64,000 nt of DNA from Burhinus oedicnemus (Eukaryota > Chordata > Aves > Charadriiformes > Burhinidae). The position numbers and the translations under genes were made by a program. The stretch is taken from NCBI GenBank assembly GCA_008921705.1, contig VFFE01009197.1:1499490-1563489 (forward strand). The letters are read 5' to 3'. Positions 36,901 to 50,931 of the stretch are shown piece by piece (the first letter of the stretch is position 1; each line of letters begins with the position of its first letter). Under the pieces are notes generated by a model. That model worked only from the letters and a program-made list of their open reading frames with translations, searched no databases and had not been told where the DNA came from.

Positions 36901-37164
36901 GGCACAATCAATGAATGTGTAGAGGTTTTGTTGTTGTTGTGGGTTTGGGGATTTTTTTGGTTGTTCAAAGTTTTTAAATCCTCACAGCATTACACAACTA
37001 AATCACACATTGTGTCATTGTTCACAGTAACATATTTCAGTTCTGATTTTTGGTACCTTAACTGAAAGCAGATCATGTATCCATCCGTTTGTCCGTAGTA
37101 AGAGCACATTCACAGGTCTACCTTTGGGGTTTTGTACATTTTGTAACCTTTTACACTGCTCCCC
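33957..37164. other. Unique DNA up to an assembly gap
   Basis: No gene recognised. A polypyrimidine-CAG junction directly followed by GTAAAG (34794/34795, plus strand) has the shape of a recursive splice site. T/G-rich low-complexity stretches occur at about 36507-36610 and 36925-36975. Confidence 0.55.
36507..36610 (+). repeat. T/G-rich low-complexity tract
   Basis: Long T runs are separated by G or GG (TTTGTTTGGTTGG type) without a fixed period. This is the complement of the A/C tracts seen elsewhere in the window. Confidence 0.75.
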
Positions 37165-37184
37165 NNNNNNNNNNNNNNNNNNNN
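37165..37184. other. Assembly gap, 20 N
   Basis: Exactly twenty N are followed at once by an A19 tract (37185-37203). The round size suggests a placeholder or unresolved homopolymer, so the true distance across it is unknown. Confidence 0.98.
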
Positions 37185-37203
37185 AAAAAAAAAAAAAAAA
37201 AAA

Positions 37204-37363
37204 TAGTCCTTTAAAGAACAGGGGACACCAGGACTTCATTAAGCATTCTCTTCTCAAGCTGGTGTACATGGATACAGGTCCACCTGCTCCACTACAGCTC
37301 CAGCGCTCCAGCTCAGAGGATCCAAGCCTGACCTCCCACGAGGGCCATGACTCACATTCATCT
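37204..37363. other. Short unique stretch between gap and CR1
   Basis: Ordinary sequence of moderate GC with no feature recognised. Confidence 0.5.
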
Positions 37364-37622
37364 TCATAGAATCATAGAATGGTTTAGGTTGGAAGGGACC
37401 TTAAAGATCATCCAGTTTCAACACCCCTGCCATGGGCAGGGACACCTCCTACTAGACCAGGTTGCTCAAAGCCTCATCCAACCTGGCCTTGAACACCTCC
37501 AGGGATGGGGCCTCCACAACTTCCCTGGGCAACCTGTTCCAGTGCCTCACTACCCTCACAGTAAAGAATTTCTTCCTGAGATCTAACCTAAATCTCCCCT
37601 CTTCCAGTTTGAAGCCATTACC
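37364..37622 (-). mobile_element. CR1 LINE 3' fragment (about 260 bp)
   Basis: The plus strand reads TCATAGAATCATAGAATGG and continues through the 3' UTR and the last ORF2 codons, to the position of the G-N-G-F-K-L-E block at 37622, where similarity ends abruptly. It is in the same subfamily as the copies at 9.1, 28.6 and 57.5 kb and lies 160 bases from the assembly gap. Confidence 0.95.
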
Positions 37623-40600
37623 AAAGGACCGTCTTGGTCCATTTGGCAGTGCACAGAGGGCAGGACTGAGGAGTGAACGCAGTCAGCTGCTAGCTGCTGC
37701 AGTAACTTTGCATCTTTTCTATATGTTCCTTATACAGAGAGATATGGAAGCCCAGTTTATAAGGCAAGTAAGACTATTCCCACAGTGACATTCTCAGCGT
37801 TATTTTTACCGCCAATACATTCCATCTCAGCATTTTCACTTCTTAAAAGAAGCATTCATTCCAGACCTCTGCAGCTCCGCGATGTTTAAACCTTAGTATC
37901 ACCCAACTGAAGATACGGCAAGAGATGTCATCAGTCCTCCTCGCTACCTTTCCTCACCTCCTTTTGCCCTTGCTTGGTGCGCTGAAATAACGTGAAGATT
38001 CTCTCCGCTCCCCTACTGCTGGAAAGCTCAGGTGACCTCTGGACCATTACTGAACTTTCCAAAGTTTACTGCAACAAAGCCTGACTGTGCAGTCCAGCAG
38101 GCTCAACCTCCTTTCTTTGGATTTACGGACATGCATCCAAGCCCTCTGCCCTGTATTTCCAGCCCCAAATATTGTCTTGAGCTGTTCCTTTGCTGCCACC
38201 TTTTAGTCTCTTTTTGCTCTGTAACGTGCACCACTAATGCAAAACAGGAGCTACTGTACACTCAGCAAACCAACATCCTATATTTAGGTAAGAGCACACC
38301 ACTATGAAAATGTTTCCAAAAGAAATAAAATGGGGGTGGGAGGGGAAAAAGAGCAGGCGTATAACCAGTCTCGGCCATGTAACAGCAAGTTTTAGCCAAG
38401 TTCAAAGACAGCGCTTGTTTGGCTTTGTGCCTTCTGTTCAAAATATGATACTATGCTTTTATTTGGCTGTTGTCAAGGAAGTCTACAAAAAAAATGCATT
38501 TATTTTTAGCAGTGCTTGAGCTGCTAGCAAAATTTAAAGAATGCTCAATGAGTGGTACTGGCACAAGTAAATAAAATTATGATAATATTTGGCACTCAAT
38601 ACATTAAATGCTTAAACAGGCTTTGCCTTCTAGGGGGTCGACACTCAAAACACATAAGAAATTTAGCATCTTCAACTCTGTAAACCAATACAAGTTTATA
38701 TGCAATAGGTGTAGAACTGGGGGAAGAGCATCCTTTCAGATACTCATCCATCAACAGCCTATTTTAATGGTACTCTGACATTACAAAAGCAGTAACATTC
38801 CACTCATGGAAGTGGCTACGCTCAAAGATCAAACATTGATGATACTCCAGAGGCTCCTTTACATACATATTGAAATTTAAGATTCCTTTTCTTTTACAAT
38901 AAATCAACTGTCCCATTTGAATAGTCACTTTAGTTTATGAAATGATTTTGATGGATCACTGCTACCTGGCACAATGAGTTCCCAAACCCATCTCTCCTCA
39001 TAAAAGGCAGCTCTTCTGGATAACAATTCCAGAGTCCTAGTCTAGTCTCTGTTTATGATTATTACGGGTGCAGTACTCAATCACTGCTGAACAGAGGCCA
39101 AGGACAGCAGAGGTACAACAGGGTATGCACATTTTGCTTGAAAACACATCTGTACATTTGCAAGCCGTACAAAGTTACAATTCCAGATCAACTGAAGTGC
39201 CATGCAACTAAAATATTTTCAGTACAATTCTTTTTTTAGATAAATCACCAGCTTTAGGCATCCATGCATTTTTACGGCAGCAAATTTGTCTGCAGAAGCA
39301 GAGAGGTGGGGAGACGGTGGGAGACAGGATATTTTTGTGTATTGCAAGTCTGTCCTGCTCATTATATAGATATATAAGTCAGGCCACTATCAAGAGATGT
39401 AATTCCTACACAACTACAGCAATATTAACTTTCATCTAACTAGTGTAAGAGATCATAGCAGCAAGGACACGGCGATTCCCATGGCAACATCAGCACAATA
39501 TGTACCAATTCTACTGAAAACGCTTGAGCAACTGAAGCCTTTTCTGCTGCATCTTCATTGTTACAATTATTTAAGCTATAATGAGAAGACAGTTAGGAGG
39601 TACGCCCTTTAGTGGTAGATTTTTTTTTTTTTTTTAAAACCTGAAACAGAGAAGTATGTAAGTTTCTTCAAAAGAATTACAAATATCCAAATACAATTAC
39701 ACTTAATAGCATAATAAATCCTGTAATATAGGATTTAAAGGACCTTGTTACTTCTGTACAGAAAGATGTATGCTGTACAGATTTACACCTTATTAGGACC
39801 ATCTTTTAACACTGTATACTTCTGCCAAGAAGGCTGAAGATAGGGAATTTGTCCTCCCAGCCCCTAGTTCAAAAGCAGCAGTTTGGTGAATTTGATAGAG
39901 AGTTGCCTGTGTACGCTGCATCCAGTCGACAAGCCAGTATTTGCTGTGAATGCGCCTTGAACTGTGGAGATAGTTCTCCCCTCCTGCAAACATCCCTTCA
40001 GCATTTGTCCTAACACACTCCCTGGGAAGGCAAAAGGCATAGAGGTATCTTCACTGCAACGTTTATTCTCCCGTGCAGCAATTCCGCTGGAGAAGCAGCT
40101 GTGAGTCAGCAGTCAGGTCATCCTGCCTGGGAAAAAGAATAAGCAATCCATACGACTTGTCACTGGGCTATTTTTGTTTCAGCTATTGCCGTATGGCACT
40201 TTTATCCAGCCTACAATTTTGGTTTCAGTATCTTCAGGGTGAACTGCACAGTTAATGTTAACAATGCACTCACAAACTCAGCGTTAAGCTTGTCCAAAGA
40301 CAATATTAATGTAACATAACTACAAATCATCCCATTTCACACTGTTGTCACCAAAACTTCTTATTCTTTGAATTCTCCAAGAAAATCCCCCCAAATAAGC
40401 ACTTATTACTGAAGGAACAGAATCTTCTGAATTCTACTGCTCTGAACACCAGTAAAGCATTAAGGTTCAGGAGTCCTTCTCTTCAGTAAACGTCATTATG
40501 AAAGCTTGACTACGACAGGAGTTTTGTTACTGTACTATGCAAACCAGAGCAATTGTTTGTTTTAGACAGACACGTTTAGCTCAGCCACTACACTACAGCA

Positions 40601-42375
40601 AGAAAGACTAATTTCTCTACTTGTTTACAATACTACACAAGTTTTCAGAATGCAAAAATCAGTACAGCCCAGGCTCTAAAACACCGATGGTAACCACATC
40701 GTTCAAAGACACTCCTGGAAGAAGTCTAATCAGCCCTAAAATTTTAAGTGAGAAAGCTGAATCTTTGGCAGTAAGTTAACTCTGAAGGTAAATTCCTATA
40801 AAAAGCCTTATTACCTCAGAATGCATACTGTCTATCAATCTCAACTAATTCATTTTATATGTCTCTTAACTGCAACACAATATGTATTTCAGACTTCTTT
40901 CTTCTTGATGTTGAGACACCACAGTAAATTTAGGTCTTTTTTCCAGCAAGATGAAGTCTTCCTACTTCCATCAGTGTTCCAGTTTACTTCAGCAGGCTCA
41001 AAAGCTTCAGACAGCAAATAAGGTTCCCATCATTACTTAATATTTCACTGAACATAGAAAGCCCTGGAAAGAGCTGGGGGCGGGGGTTATGGTCTAGACT
41101 TCAAGCAGCCAGACTTCAAATATGATGAATTTTATTTAGAAAGCGTAATTAAGGTTTTTACAAAATGTAAGCAGATGATAGCTACTAATTTTGACCCAAA
41201 CTATTTTTTCCACTGTCATGCATAGCTTATATTTATCTGTCTTCAATAGCTCAGTTAGTTTGGTTTTTTTCTATCCACAGACCAGCTCGCTCTACCTGGT
41301 CCCTCTCCTTTCAGAGAGAGCACTGCAGGTTGAAATCACGTCTAGGGTAGAGAGCAATTGTCCTGCATTCGTTCATTTGCACTCATTTCAATAGGGAGGA
41401 TGTATTAGAAGCACAAAGAGTAGGAATGTTACCATTGAAAAAAAACCCCAACAAATAACTGGTTCAGTTAAAACAAGTTAATACCACAAGTTTTTCAAGT
41501 GGCACCACATACTTCTTGTTGTAGCACTTACTTGGGATTGTTCACTTTCTGGGAAATTAGTAATTAGTGGAAGGTTAAAAGACAATTACTGGACATAATT
41601 CGTCTCTGTTTCAGGTTCTAAGAGAATACTCAGTTTACAAAGAATCTTTAAACAGCAATATATTAGACATCATTACAGAAAAATTCCATTTCTCAAATCA
41701 TCCACAGTTCTAGATAATGCAGACCAAGACACAAAGAGGAGACTTCAGTAAGAATTTTTTGTCTCAAGAAGTAACATTGTATAAAATTGTCAGTAGTCCA
41801 CAGACAGAGAGGGAAGATTTTTCTCCACTTTCTAACAGTCACTTGAAAACTGACAGCCTGAAAGCATTCTGTATTCTCAAGTCAGGTACAATTAATGCAG
41901 AGGTCTCCACCAGCAGGTATGCAACTCCTTTTGCTTGTCAGTGAATTGAAATAACAATACAGGCAGTTTATCTTGATCTGTCCTAAATATATTTTGAAAA
42001 ATTAAGTGAACATATGGGACAGTAGGGCAAGTGAGATATTCAAGCCAGCCAACACAGGTCAAGAAAAGTATGTACAGGCAAAGTTGACTCTTCAAGTGCC
42101 TTGTCCTACATGGCAAATCTTTGCTTCTTATCATATTAGCTATGTCTTACAGAAGGAGATACCTACAGAAAATAATTCCTACATAATGTTGCTCACATAG
42201 TGTGGTTATTCAGCAGACCACCACAGACTTTTGGGAAATGTGAGGTCCTGTATGAGGGTCTGTGGTAAGAGCCTTTGAGAAAGAGTATGTGTAATGCAGA
42301 AGATGATGTCAGATAACATAAGTATGCTCGCAACCAAACGTTCTAAAACAAAGTTGGTTTTGTGTTTTACTGAAT
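37623..42375. other. Unique AT-rich DNA
   Basis: No gene or known repeat recognised over nearly 5 kb. A T16 tract lies at 39620-39635. A plus-strand frame ending in TTTAG/GTAAGAG at about 38287 has a poor acceptor. The stretch is otherwise featureless to my reading. Confidence 0.55.
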
Positions 42376-42435
42376 GTAACTATGAACTGGGAAAATTACA
42401 CAAAGGTTACTATTAACTGAGAAAATTACACTAAT
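42376..42435 (+). repeat. Tandem duplication, 30-bp unit x 2
   Basis: The unit GTAACTATGAACTGGGAAAA... at 42376-42405 recurs at 42406-42435 with about five mismatches, so it is older than the 36-bp duplication at 11.1 kb. Confidence 0.75.
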
Positions 42436-45400
42436 GCTGAAGCACTATACTATTTTGATCCTGTTTCTCAAATAATGACAGCAACTTGAAAAGCCAAGAA
42501 AAACAAAACAAGTAAACAAGTCACTTCGCTTCTCTTGTTCTGTATCACCTATGGAAGGCGACAGAATTGGCAGCTATGGCACTGAAAACAAGCAGTACCA
42601 ATAACCACAACTGACAGCATATATTATATTAATGCTGTGGATTGGTGTTTTTCATTTTAATTGGCTATTCGCATACTGAGATAAACCAGCTCAGGGAGCC
42701 TTGTTCTTTCGCTTATTGCTGCTTTCACTTGAGCAAATACTAAGGTAAGATCTCATTACAGAAAAAACCCCAAAAACCTCAGGTCTGCACCATTCTCCAT
42801 GTCAGGTTTACCAGCCTAGCATATGCAGCTACCCAGTTTGGTCATGAGGAGTAGCAGCAGAAGCAACTAGCAAGCATTTATTAGAATGGGGTTTTTACAG
42901 TGGACCGAGAGCCTTGAGAAGGTGGTTCCCGAGCCTGGCTTATGTTTACTGAAGCTACTTCAGATTTGTAAGAAGAGATAAGAACATCTAAATAGATGCT
43001 TATGAAAAGATACTGTCTCAATTTCAAATACGTCTCGGTAACTTCAATATATATATTCCATTCTTTAACCCTCTTTAAAAAGTTTTACCATAGAGCACTT
43101 AGAAAGCAATTCCAAGTCATTTCAACTCAAATTCAGTTCCAAGAAGCTACAGCATGATTTTTTTGCACCTGCTGCCACACTTGTTACAAGCACTTACAGC
43201 AAGTAGAAAGGAAAGGATGTGGTAGATTCCTGTAGGCAGATGAAAAACCATGATGTATACTTTCTGTCACTTCCACACAATGTGAATATAATAGTTTGAG
43301 TGCTTATTTTCCATAGTCTTTATGAAAGATAGTCTTGTGATACACACCTACAGTATTATTAAGTTTGATGATTTCATTCCTGACATTTAAAACTTCCTGC
43401 TTATGAAAGACTAGAAGTGCTTTTGTTTGTTTCTAGTAAGTTAATTCAGAGTTGCATGCAATGGCTAAGAATATATGAAAAGATGACTGCATGGTGCTGC
43501 TTTCAGATCTCATGAATAAGATTATAGGCAAATAATTCAATGAGATTAACACATACCACTAGTGACAAGGCATAATTTCGTTAGTCAACCATGTCAAGGT
43601 TAGTACAGGTCATTATATTGATGTTTGCTGATCATTTCTGCTTTCAATTAAATGTGCGTAAATGAATCTCAATGTCTTGTTAAATTCTAACATTTATAAT
43701 AGCACTTAATTGCTTTTATCCTAAAGAGAAAGCAGTAAGAGGATTGCATTCATCAGGATTTGTCATGTAGTCATAATACTATAGAATTCACTTTAAAAAA
43801 AGAGACAAGATACTGTATTACTTTAAGTGTTGATCTTGAATTCACAGTGTTTAAAGATTCGTTTTTGTATTCACGCAAGCAGTGATATGAACAAATGAAT
43901 ACCGAGCTAGTGGATTACATCCCTCTTTGCACACCTTCTTGTATTTATCTTCTATTTGCTGTTCAGCTGCCATATTAAAAAAAACCCTACAGACTGCTTG
44001 GAGGAAAAGAAAGCCACAAAAAGAGTGTTCTAGAGACAGAGGAGCCTGCAGATTTCAGTGTGACTACATGTCCAAATCTAGGCTAGGACAGCAAGGAGTG
44101 TGTGTGGAAGGGGTTAAGTCATATTTTTGCTCTTCTGATCTCCAACTTCTAAATAAAAAGTCACCAGTTCTATTTTTAGCCTAAAAACATCTGACTGAGC
44201 TTGAATGTATTTTCCCTGTGAAAATGAGTGCAAGGTGAACATTGTCAAGACAGAGCCAGTACAAACTGGCTGGATCACTCAGGATTCCAACTCAGGATCC
44301 CATCCGTTTGCACGGACAACACAGAGTCAATTGTACTTTTTCCCCACTAAGATGCTTCCAAGAGGTATCAAAACCAAGATCGTTGTTCAAGATGTTTCCA
44401 GGGATGGTGCTTTATACAGATACATCTATAGCCAATAATGCTTTTATACAGACACATCTGCAAAAGTGATAAGCCTGAAGAAAATGTGCTAATACTTGGA
44501 GGATAACTCAAATCATGGCATTAGGTGAAAGACAGCATTAGTAAAGACGCCTGCATAAAAATCCATCACTTAGGAATTAGATATTGAAAGTATTACTAAC
44601 TTTCCACTTCCGAGTTTTTCACCTAATTGCTACCGCAGCATATTCTAATGGAAAGATGTTAGCAGTTTCTGTAAACATGGTATATTCATAATGCTAGGAA
44701 TAAGAACAAAAGCCATCACTTGGTTCAGTGAAAACAAATCTCTCATGTGGCCACCCCAGCTGTTGCTGAAGTCCACAAGCCATATAAGATGCCATACGCA
44801 TGCCTCTATAAAGCAAACTTCCAATTCCAGTTACACTTAGCTGATCCTGAATTCCTGAAGATTAAGTGAAAGACCTGACGTGCCTCAGAGTTACAGTGTA
44901 TGCCTTCTGAGGTCGGCGCATTCAAGATTCCGTACAGGAGTAAAATGAATTTGATCAAGACCATTATTTTGGTGAGTAAGGGGTTATTTTTTGGAGGGGA
45001 AGTTAAAATCCCAAAGCCATTCCCTCTCTCATCCATCTTTTAATTTGGCCAGCAAGTCTTTATGCCAAGCATTGTGCTTGTGTTCTGAAAAACATATTGT
45101 CTGACTAGTGTTAGAAGTTTCAAAACATTTACTTTGACTGGCTTTGCAATACCATGATCACAAGTGCAAAGTCATAAGCTCAGAAGGACCCATACAAATC
45201 TCAGTCCTAAAATAGCTTCTGTATACAGAGCTATCCCAGCTCAAAAGCATGCTACCAGAGTGTTATCAAAAAAATTAGAAAGTGAATATAGTCACTATGG
45301 AAAATCATCATTTATAGCTCTGCAAAAAACCCCTAAAGTTACATCTGGATGCTTTTCTACCCAAACGAGTTCTCAGTAGCTTGGGATAAAATTTTGTCAA

Positions 45401-46184
45401 TCCTGTGCCCCAAAAACAACGTACAAGAGCAAAGAATGCCTGATTTTACTGCTGTGGCAGACTAATTTATATTTTATCATTTGTGATATGTTAATCTGTG
45501 GATGAATTTGTAATAGTACATAAATATCAATTAATAAGAATTACAGACTGATTAAAAATAAGCTGAGTGTTTACATCCACAATTATGGGTGGCACTTTCA
45601 CATTACCTCATTATGGAAGTACTCTAGACAGCCACAAACTTTGGCACACACCTGCTCAGAAATATATTTTCATGCTTTCAGGATTACACTGCATGAAAGC
45701 AGCCCCAATCGCTGGCAGGATAAGAGCAGTGCCTTTAAAATGTGGAAACAGAAGTTTATACACCCAGTTGTCTTTTTCAAAAGGGAACTAGAAGGAAACG
45801 GTAATATTCCTCAGTCCTTCAGGTTCACATTTAATTTGGCTACTCACGCATAAGTCATGATTTCCAAAGGCCATGTATTTTGTAATTGGCACAATAAAAA
45901 TCTGAACAAATCCACAAGTTGTTTGGGACAAAATCCTTTTCCCACAAAAAAATTAATTTTGAGAACGGCTCCATGAAGCAGGTGTTCTGTTACATGTTCT
46001 TATGTCACAAGCACTGCTGTGACTTCTCTATGGACAAGTAAAGGCAACTGAAAATCAAAGTATTAGTCTTTTCAGCTGTCAAGTGTTAACAATGACCAGA
46101 AAGTATATGAAATGAAAGAGCATTTTTAACCTCCACATATGCACAGTGAAGCCACAGCAGGTTAGTTTCTAAAGCTGTTGCTCA
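42436..46184. other. Unique AT-rich DNA
   Basis: No gene or known repeat recognised. Small AT runs occur at about 43047-43057. Open frames at 43.9-45.9 kb are short and unrecognised. Confidence 0.55.
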
Positions 46185-46874
46185 TGCATGGAGAGCAGCC
46201 CTGACGATAAGGACTTGGGAGTGTTGGTGGATGAGAAGCTCAACACGAGCCAGCAACGTGTGCTGGCAGCCCAGAAAGCCAACCGCACCCTGGGCTGCAT
46301 CCCCAGCAGCAAGGACAGCAGGGCAAGGGAGGGGATTCTGTCCCTCTACTCTGCCCTCGTGAGACCCCACCTGGAATACTGCGTCCAGCTCTGGAGCCCC
46401 CAACACAAGAAGGACATGGACCTGTTGCAGCGGGTCCAGAGGAGGCCACAAAGATGATCAGAGGGCTGGAGCACCTCTGCTGTGAGGACAGGCTGAGAGT
46501 TGGGGTTGTTCAGCCTGGAGAAGAGAAGGCTCCAGGGAGACGTTAGAGCCTGAAATGGGCCTACAAGAAAGCTGGAGAGGGACTTTTTACAAGGGCATGT
46601 AGTGATAGGATGAGGGGTAATGGCTTCACACTGGAAGAGGGGAGACTTAGGTTAGATCTCAGGAAGAAATTTTTCACTCTGAGGGTGGTGAGACACTGGA
46701 ACAGGTTGCCCAGGGAAGCTGTGGAGGCCCCATCCCTGGAGGTGTTCAAGGCCAGGCTGGCCGGGGCTTTGAGCAACCTGGTCTAGTAGGAGGTGTCCTT
46801 GCCCATGGCAGGGGGTTGGAACTAGGTGATCTTTAAGTTCCCTTCCAACCCAAACCATTCTATGATTCTATGAT
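46185..46874 (+). mobile_element. CR1 LINE, 5'-truncated (about 690 bp)
   Basis: The plus-strand copy begins at the E-S-S-P-(D/E) block of ORF2 and ends with CCATTCTATGATTCTATGAT. The first frame (46188-46457) keeps [11 protein letters not shown] and ends at the stop created by the shared one-base deletion. About 15 bases around the position of F-Q-Y-L-K are deleted near 46545, breaking the downstream frame. It is inactive. Confidence 0.95.
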
Positions 46875-47772
46875 TTTTAATACTTGAATTTTTTCTATGC
46901 AGAAATCTTGACTGTAACTGCTTTTCCCTACATGAACTATTCCCTTCAATCATCCAAACTACTCACCCAGGAACTAAACAGTCACTTCCATGTTGTTTGG
47001 CTCCACTATATTTACTGTACTTTTTCATTTTTATATGTAGGCTATTTATTTGCAGACATTAGAATAAATCTGCTTTTGAACTCTTCATGCTACAGCAGTG
47101 ATTTTACACACGTTACACAAGTTACACCGCAGCACCACTTTTTCATTCACCGATGCAAAAAGCTTACTGTCACGCAATACATCATAGCTTAAAGCAGCTG
47201 ACCTACGTGTGCAAGAGCAACGTAAGTCAAAGGACAGCAAAAATGCATTCGTTCTCATTATTATGTTACAGAAATGACATCCTCAAACACCACAGCAAAT
47301 ACTGTCTTGTAAACTCACTACTTCTGCCTTTCTCACTGGGTTTACTTTTTCGACTCACAGGAATAGCAGGTACATGATCTACTGTGCAATTTCAAAATGC
47401 ATTTGGAAGCCAGCCAGTTAAACTTCATTCTGTAAACGCTTGTTTGGGACTGATCTCTGCACTGCTAACAAACCACCACGACCTTTTCATCGTATGCATT
47501 TTTGCTCCCACACCCATTTGAATGGCAGCAGACCAGGGCAGTAAACCAGAGAAAAAAGTCTGCAGACTGTTCGCTAGAGATCTGACACAAAGGCTTGAGA
47601 AACACTGCAAAGATTTTCTGCTCAACATATGCCCCAAGCCAACTGCCTAAAGGAAAACATGGCAAGGGTCACCTCTATAAACTCTTATGCAAGTTTTCCG
47701 TGGATTCCATGAATAACTGTGTTCTGAAAACAGTTAACAGAGAAAAGTGTGTCTTAGACCACCCAGATACAA
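46875..47772. other. Spacer between two plus-strand CR1 copies
   Basis: Unique AT-rich DNA with no gene recognised. Confidence 0.55.
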
Positions 47773-48244
47773 GACATGGAGGTGCTGGAGCAGGTCCAGA
47801 GAGGGGCAACGAAGCTGGTGAGGGGTCTGGAGCACAAGTCTTATGAGGAGCGGCTGAGGGAACTGGGGTTGTTCAGCCTGGAGAAAAGGAGGCTGAGGGG
47901 AGACCTTATCGCGCTCTCCAGCTACCTGACTGGAGGCTGTAGTGAGGGGGGTGTCGGTCTCTTCTCCCAAGTAACAAGCGATAGGACAAGAGGAAATGGC
48001 CTCAAGTTGCACCAGGGGAGGCTTAGATTGGATATTAGGAAAAATTTCTTCACCAAAAGGGTCATCAAACATTGGATGAGGCTGCCCAGGGAAGTGGTGG
48101 AGTCGCCATCATTGGAGGTATTTAAAGGACAGGTAGACATGGTGCTGAGGGACATGGTTTAGTGGTGGTTTGGGCAGTGCGAGGTTGATGGTTGGACTCA
48201 ATGATCTTAAAGGTCCCTTCCAGCCTAGGCAATTCTATGATATG
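47773..48244 (+). mobile_element. CR1 LINE of a second subfamily (about 470 bp)
   Basis: The ORF2 C-terminus is open over 47776-48162 (128 codons) and reads [16 protein letters not shown], then [11 protein letters not shown], and ends D-M-V before the stop. The 3' UTR (GGTTGGACTCAATGATCTTA) and a short tail (AATTCTATGATATG) differ from those of the main subfamily. The one-base deletion shared by the other subfamily is absent here. 5'-truncated and inactive. Confidence 0.95.
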
Positions 48245-50931
48245 TTGTACACCATCATGGTATATGTATGTTTCAGATGTGCTCTGGGAGATGCCACATA
48301 CTGCTCGTCTCTGCCAAGCATGTTTACATTGGATTGACATGGTTCTTTAGGGAAAGAGTTATTTACTCAAATGACCTTACTCAGTAAAATAATAAGGTAG
48401 TAAAATAATTTTAGAGCAAGTGTTATTCTACAGTACAAAACACATCCAGCTGAAATCAAACATTTAAGGAACGTAAGAAACAGAACTATCAGTTCTGCCA
48501 GCACAGAGTTAATGAAAGCCTTTTCCTTCATGAGGAAAGGATACCTATAGCTAAAATCACCACTTCAAGAAGAACTCAGTATATATTTGAATATATTACC
48601 ATTAGCTTCTTCAAGGAAGCTTATTTTACAGAGGACATACCAGATCATAACCTTATTTTTGATAGTTTCTGACAAGTTTCCTAATGTTCTAATATTCTTT
48701 ATTACAACTACACTGAAAGAAATCAGCACTTGCATTCAACTATCATTCTTGTATATGAGCCAAAAGCACACCAAAACCATAAGCATTTAAACTCAAATTT
48801 TCAAGTTCAGGAAAGGGCAAAGCCTGGGTTTTTTCCAAGTCCACCTCTAGCTCGAACCTTAGTTGAAAGGATTTAGACTAACTCTTGTTAAAGTGCCACT
48901 TAGGTCACTCTGGGATGGCTTTCACCGAAATAGCATACTCAACTCTTCTGCAGTAACGCCAAGGAAAAATTGAGGGTATGGTTTCCAGAAACACTGCCAA
49001 ATGCTTGCATTTTCAGAAGTGTCACTAAGTCTGATTTCACATATGCAAAACAGCCTGAAATTATGAAGGGGTCAGCAGCCACCTGGGACTCAGTACCTCT
49101 GACAAAGCTGACTCGGAACTGTACAAAGTATACAAAATGCTTCTCACTCCACTTTTGTACTGACCTAGAATACATTGCTATAATTAAGCAACACGAGGTT
49201 CAAAAGAACAAAGGTCTTTCTCTATGTTACCACCACCACCCCTATGGAAGCATAGACAGAAACTATCAGAATTAACAGTTGCCACTGTGCATCAGAGCTA
49301 ATAGGACTTCAAAGGTCTTTCCTTCTTACAGCACTTCTCTAGCATCCTTTCCTACTACAGATTGGTGTGTCCTCAACAAGCTCGTAGAACGCTCTCCAAG
49401 CATCATTCCAGCAAGGGCAGTGGGCTCCTAGGGCTGCCTGGTCACGAGGGATAACATTCGCTATCAACTGATCATTTCCAACCATCAACTTCATCGCTGG
49501 GTTAACTTCAAATCCATGAATTGGAAATTACCAGTTGTCAGCCCCCGAGTCACACAGAAGTCCTTTTTCTTGAGTACGGACATGAGTTTTCCTTTTCCAG
49601 TTCACCACCACGGATACCATGGGGAGTTTATATAAAGCTTTTCTATTTCAGTGTGATAGTCTTGCCACTTTGTGACAAGAAGTGCTCTCTCTTCCCCAGC
49701 TTATTTCCTAAGCAAGCACCAAGGGCAGCAAATTGAGACAGACAAAGGCTAGTAAACAGTAGAAGCAGTAAAATAATAAGATAGTCTAAGTTCTTGTTTA
49801 TTCTACCAGCTCTTAATACATGAATACACTTCTTTTAAAATATCTAATTTTAAATTGAAGAGAATTGGAACTAAAGGATAAAAGTGATCTTCATAACAGA
49901 AGTGAATATACAGAAACACCATGAAAGACCCATGGCACTACACTGATGTCAAGTTAAGGAAAAGAATTTGTATCCCATTTCCCCAAAAGTTAATGACATT
50001 TTACTTATCACTAAAGCCCACAGGCTACCTGGGCAAAGCTGGCGAAATGCAACTGAAACTAAGTTGTTGAGAGAATTTAATAAACCTGAATACCTACACT
50101 GTGGTGATACTAGCAGGCAGAAAGAACAATTTTCATTTGCCTAAGTACACAATTATCTAGGTTACATTTACACCTGCACAACATACAGTATTAAAGGCAG
50201 CTAATAGGAAGTAGTTAATAAAATTATCATTACCGAAACAGTGAGTTATGAACACAGGGAGCAAGCGTAAGATTTAATTTCTTAGTTTCTTTGCATTTGT
50301 AACATTTCAATAAATATTAATTTGTCATTAAAAGCCATTCATACTCTAGCATTAACAGCAAAACAGCTTCTTAAGCTATAGAGAACTTTTTCAGTATACT
50401 GGATTTTCAGATTCCACACCCTTAAACTTGCTCACAAAATAATCTTTAGTTCATTTCACTGGTAAATATATGTAGAAACTTCCCCAAATGTTCCGATTAA
50501 CCAAGGTTTAAACAAAGTTTGCTTTGAGAGCTTTTTTGGAACCTTACAAGCAGGTAAGGTTCATCTTCACACACAAAGGGACTTTTCTATGCCTGGGATG
50601 CTCGGCCGTGGGTGGCCGTGGTTCCCACGCAGCCCAGATAAGGACAGGCCTGGGCTTGGCATCACATTTTGTTGGGAACTGGCCTCCTTTGCAGATCCTA
50701 CTGTCTTAAACATTTAAGTTTGGGGGGGTTTAAGATTTTAAACAATCGCACATTGCCTAAAGAACACACACTAGAGCTAATAATGACATACAACACATGG
50801 AGAGATTCTCCGCTGGTGTGTCTAATTAGCAGAAACTCAGTTTACAGTTAAAGAACTGTCCTAATGAAATAACCAACCCAGACAGTCAAAATCCTTAGCT
50901 AGGGCAAGTTACGAGTTATCTCTACTGAAAT
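48245..50931. other. Unique AT-rich DNA
   Basis: No gene or known repeat recognised. At about 50527-50551 a short plus-strand segment ending CAAGCAG/GTAAGG is open in one frame (R-A-F-L-E-P-Y-K-Q). Its donor is strong but its acceptor is only moderate. Confidence 0.55.

Noticed and set aside
42207..42257. Plus-strand open frame ending at CTGTG/GTAAGAG
   Set aside because: The donor is fair but the upstream AG lacks a pyrimidine tract, and the frame is short.
50527..50551. Plus-strand segment ending CAAGCAG/GTAAGG
   Set aside because: The donor is strong but the acceptor is only moderate and the segment is 25 nt. Not enough to list as a candidate exon.
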